Part shown: piece by piece, positions 5,674-6,425 of the stretch
Layout: every line of letters begins with the position of its first letter
Numbering within the stretch: the first letter of the stretch is position 1
DNA from: DATDMG01 sp036518955
GTDB lineage: Bacteria > Actinomycetota > Actinomycetes > Actinomycetales > Kineosporiaceae
Assembly (NCBI GenBank): GCA_036518955.1
Contig: DATDMG010000091.1
Coordinates: 1-6,425 of the forward strand
Direction of reading: 5' to 3'
Length of the DNA stretch: 6,425 bases
Notes under the pieces: model-generated
Seen by the model: only the letters and a program-made list of their open reading frames with translations
Databases searched by the model: none
Told to the model about the DNA's origin: nothing
Translations under genes and position numbers: made by a program

Positions 5674-6113
5674 GACGAAGACGCCGTGGCGGTGTCGCGG
5701 CGGCACCAGGCGTACAGAGCCTCGTAGACGAAGCCTGCGCGTTCGAGCAGGCGTTGGTCGTCGTTCTCGACGTCCAGCCCGCCGATCCCGATCAGGGCGA
5801 CCCCCAGACCGGCGGGGTCGGTGTCCAGGTCCTCGTCGATGTCGGCCGCGTGCACGATCCGGGCCAGCCGCCTCAGTGCGGGGTCGTCGAGCCGGTGGTC
5901 GGCGATCAGGACCTCGAACGTGCACAGCCCGTCGCGGTGGGTGTAGGTGGCGCCGGGGGCGTCGAAGGAGATCGCGTCCTGGTCGGCGGCCACGGCCAGG
6001 ACCTGGTCGGCGGGCACGTAGAGGATCTGCGCGTCCGGGTCGATGAACCGGCGGATCAGCCAGGGGCAGGCGATCCGGTCGGTCTTCGGTCGGGCTCGGG
6101 TGACCCATTTCAT
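5670..6113 (-). CDS. chrB: ChrB C-terminal-domain protein, chromate-resistance accessory protein
   Basis: A 147-residue soluble protein that matches the ChrB C-terminal domain almost from its first residue: MKWVTRARPKTDRIACPWLI (1-20), LYVPADQV (31-38), YTHRDGLCTFEVL (57-69), RLDDPALRRLARIVHAADID (74-93) and ALYAWC (132-137). It is shorter than full ChrB proteins, which carry an extra N-terminal domain; C-domain-only forms are common. ChrB proteins accompany ChrA and have been linked to chromate sensing or regulation, but the biochemical role of this form is uncertain. ATG 6113 has a good purine-rich site (GAGGAGGAG, 6130-6122), overlaps the stop of the upstream MFS gene as ATGA, and gives the standard N-terminus. 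The gene's own stop overlaps the ChrA start as ATGA, making a tight three-gene operon. Confidence 0.9.
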   Translation of the reverse strand: MKWVTRARPKTDRIACPWLIRRFIDPDAQILYVPADQVLAVAADQDAISFDAPGATYTHRDGLCTFEVLIADHRLDDPALRRLARIVHAADIDEDLDTDPAGLGVALIGIGGLDVENDDQRLLERAGFVYEALYAWCRRDTATASSS

Positions 6114-6425
6114 CGCTGGTGCTCCTCCTCGATCCGGGGCGCGTCGTGCGGCTGCGCGCGCGTGTCGGGTCCGGGCTCGGACTCGGATCCGGGGTGCTGC
6201 TCGGGGTGCGCAGGGGCCGCGGCCGGTCGTGCGCGGCCCTGCGGCTGGTCCTGGGGCAGCCGGATGTGGCGGAACCAGGCCCACAGCACCAGGTCGTAGC
6301 CGGCCTTGAGGGCGCCGGACAGCAGGAACGGCAGGCCCACGGCCCCGGGGACGGCGGCTTGGACCAGGCCGGCGACCGGGGGGCCGAACGGGCGGGTCAG
6401 GTAGCGGACGGTGCCGGTGTAGGCG
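6110..6425 (-). CDS. C-terminal end of an MFS transporter (5' part beyond the window)
   Basis: The frame is open from the window edge and gives 104 residues to a TGA at 6112-6110. Residues 1-50 contain TGTVRYLTRPFGPPVAGL and a final membrane helix region, GLPFLLSGALKAGYDLVLWAWF, which match the last helices of major facilitator transporters found beside chrB and chrA in actinobacteria. The final 50 or so residues are a hydrophilic Pro/Gln/Glu/His-rich cytoplasmic tail. The stop overlaps the ChrB start (ATGA), so the protein is made from the same message. The substrate is unknown; context suggests a role linked to oxyanion or metal stress, which is inference. Confidence 0.8.
   Translation of the reverse strand, partial: AYTGTVRYLTRPFGPPVAGLVQAAVPGAVGLPFLLSGALKAGYDLVLWAWFRHIRLPQDQPQGRARPAAAPAHPEQHPGSESEPGPDTRAQPHDAPRIEEEHQR

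Noticed and set aside
1..6425. CRISPR array, tRNA or rRNA gene, or intact insertion sequence
   Set aside because: I saw no regularly spaced repeats, no tRNA-like cloverleaf arms, no rRNA sequence, and no transposase with terminal inverted repeats in the window.

Overview
The window is very GC-rich. Its genes mostly use codons ending in G or C, GTG starts are common, and genes overlap by 4 bases. The proteins present (a DUF4118 membrane protein, an OmpR/PhoB-type two-component system, a ChrB C-domain protein and a fused-type ChrA) point to a high-GC actinobacterium. This placement is inference from gene content and composition. The mix of intact genes with broken gene pieces looks like an accessory or recombined region rather than conserved core chromosome.

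Layout. Positions 1-123 hold the last 40 codons of an unrecognised + strand gene. A DUF4118 membrane protein (157-834, +) follows in the same reading frame. It appears to lack the start of its first membrane helix, which suggests a recombination junction near 121-157. Positions 835-2004 contain no intact gene. They hold at least two clear remnants on the - strand: a small membrane protein with two Trp codons turned into stops plus a frameshift (about 1044-1290), and the Cys-rich C-terminal part of a cation diffusion facilitator (about 1512-1766). A possible HNH endonuclease scrap lies on the + strand (about 1896-2004). Positions 2005-2395 are AT-richer and non-coding as far as can be seen, with one orphan strong Shine-Dalgarno/GTG start.

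An intact two-component pair follows: a response regulator (2396-3127) and a sensor histidine kinase (3124-4296), overlapping by GTGA. The kinase ends at a perfect 13-bp hairpin (4297-4330). That hairpin also serves the converging - strand operon.

The - strand operon, in transcription order, is the end of an MFS transporter (6425-6110), a ChrB C-domain protein (6113-5670) and the chromate transporter ChrA (5673-4364). The first two junctions are ATGA overlaps, so the three are almost certainly co-transcribed and translationally coupled. It is a chromate efflux/resistance operon by family. ChrA is interrupted by a one-base frame change at about 4975-4990, in the linker between its two homologous halves. 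It is therefore a frameshifted pseudogene, a sequencing error, or a naturally split two-subunit transporter.

I see no convincing new system. The most interesting items are the ChrA split at its domain boundary, the G-tract cluster sitting on the response regulator start, and the mosaic of decayed genes.
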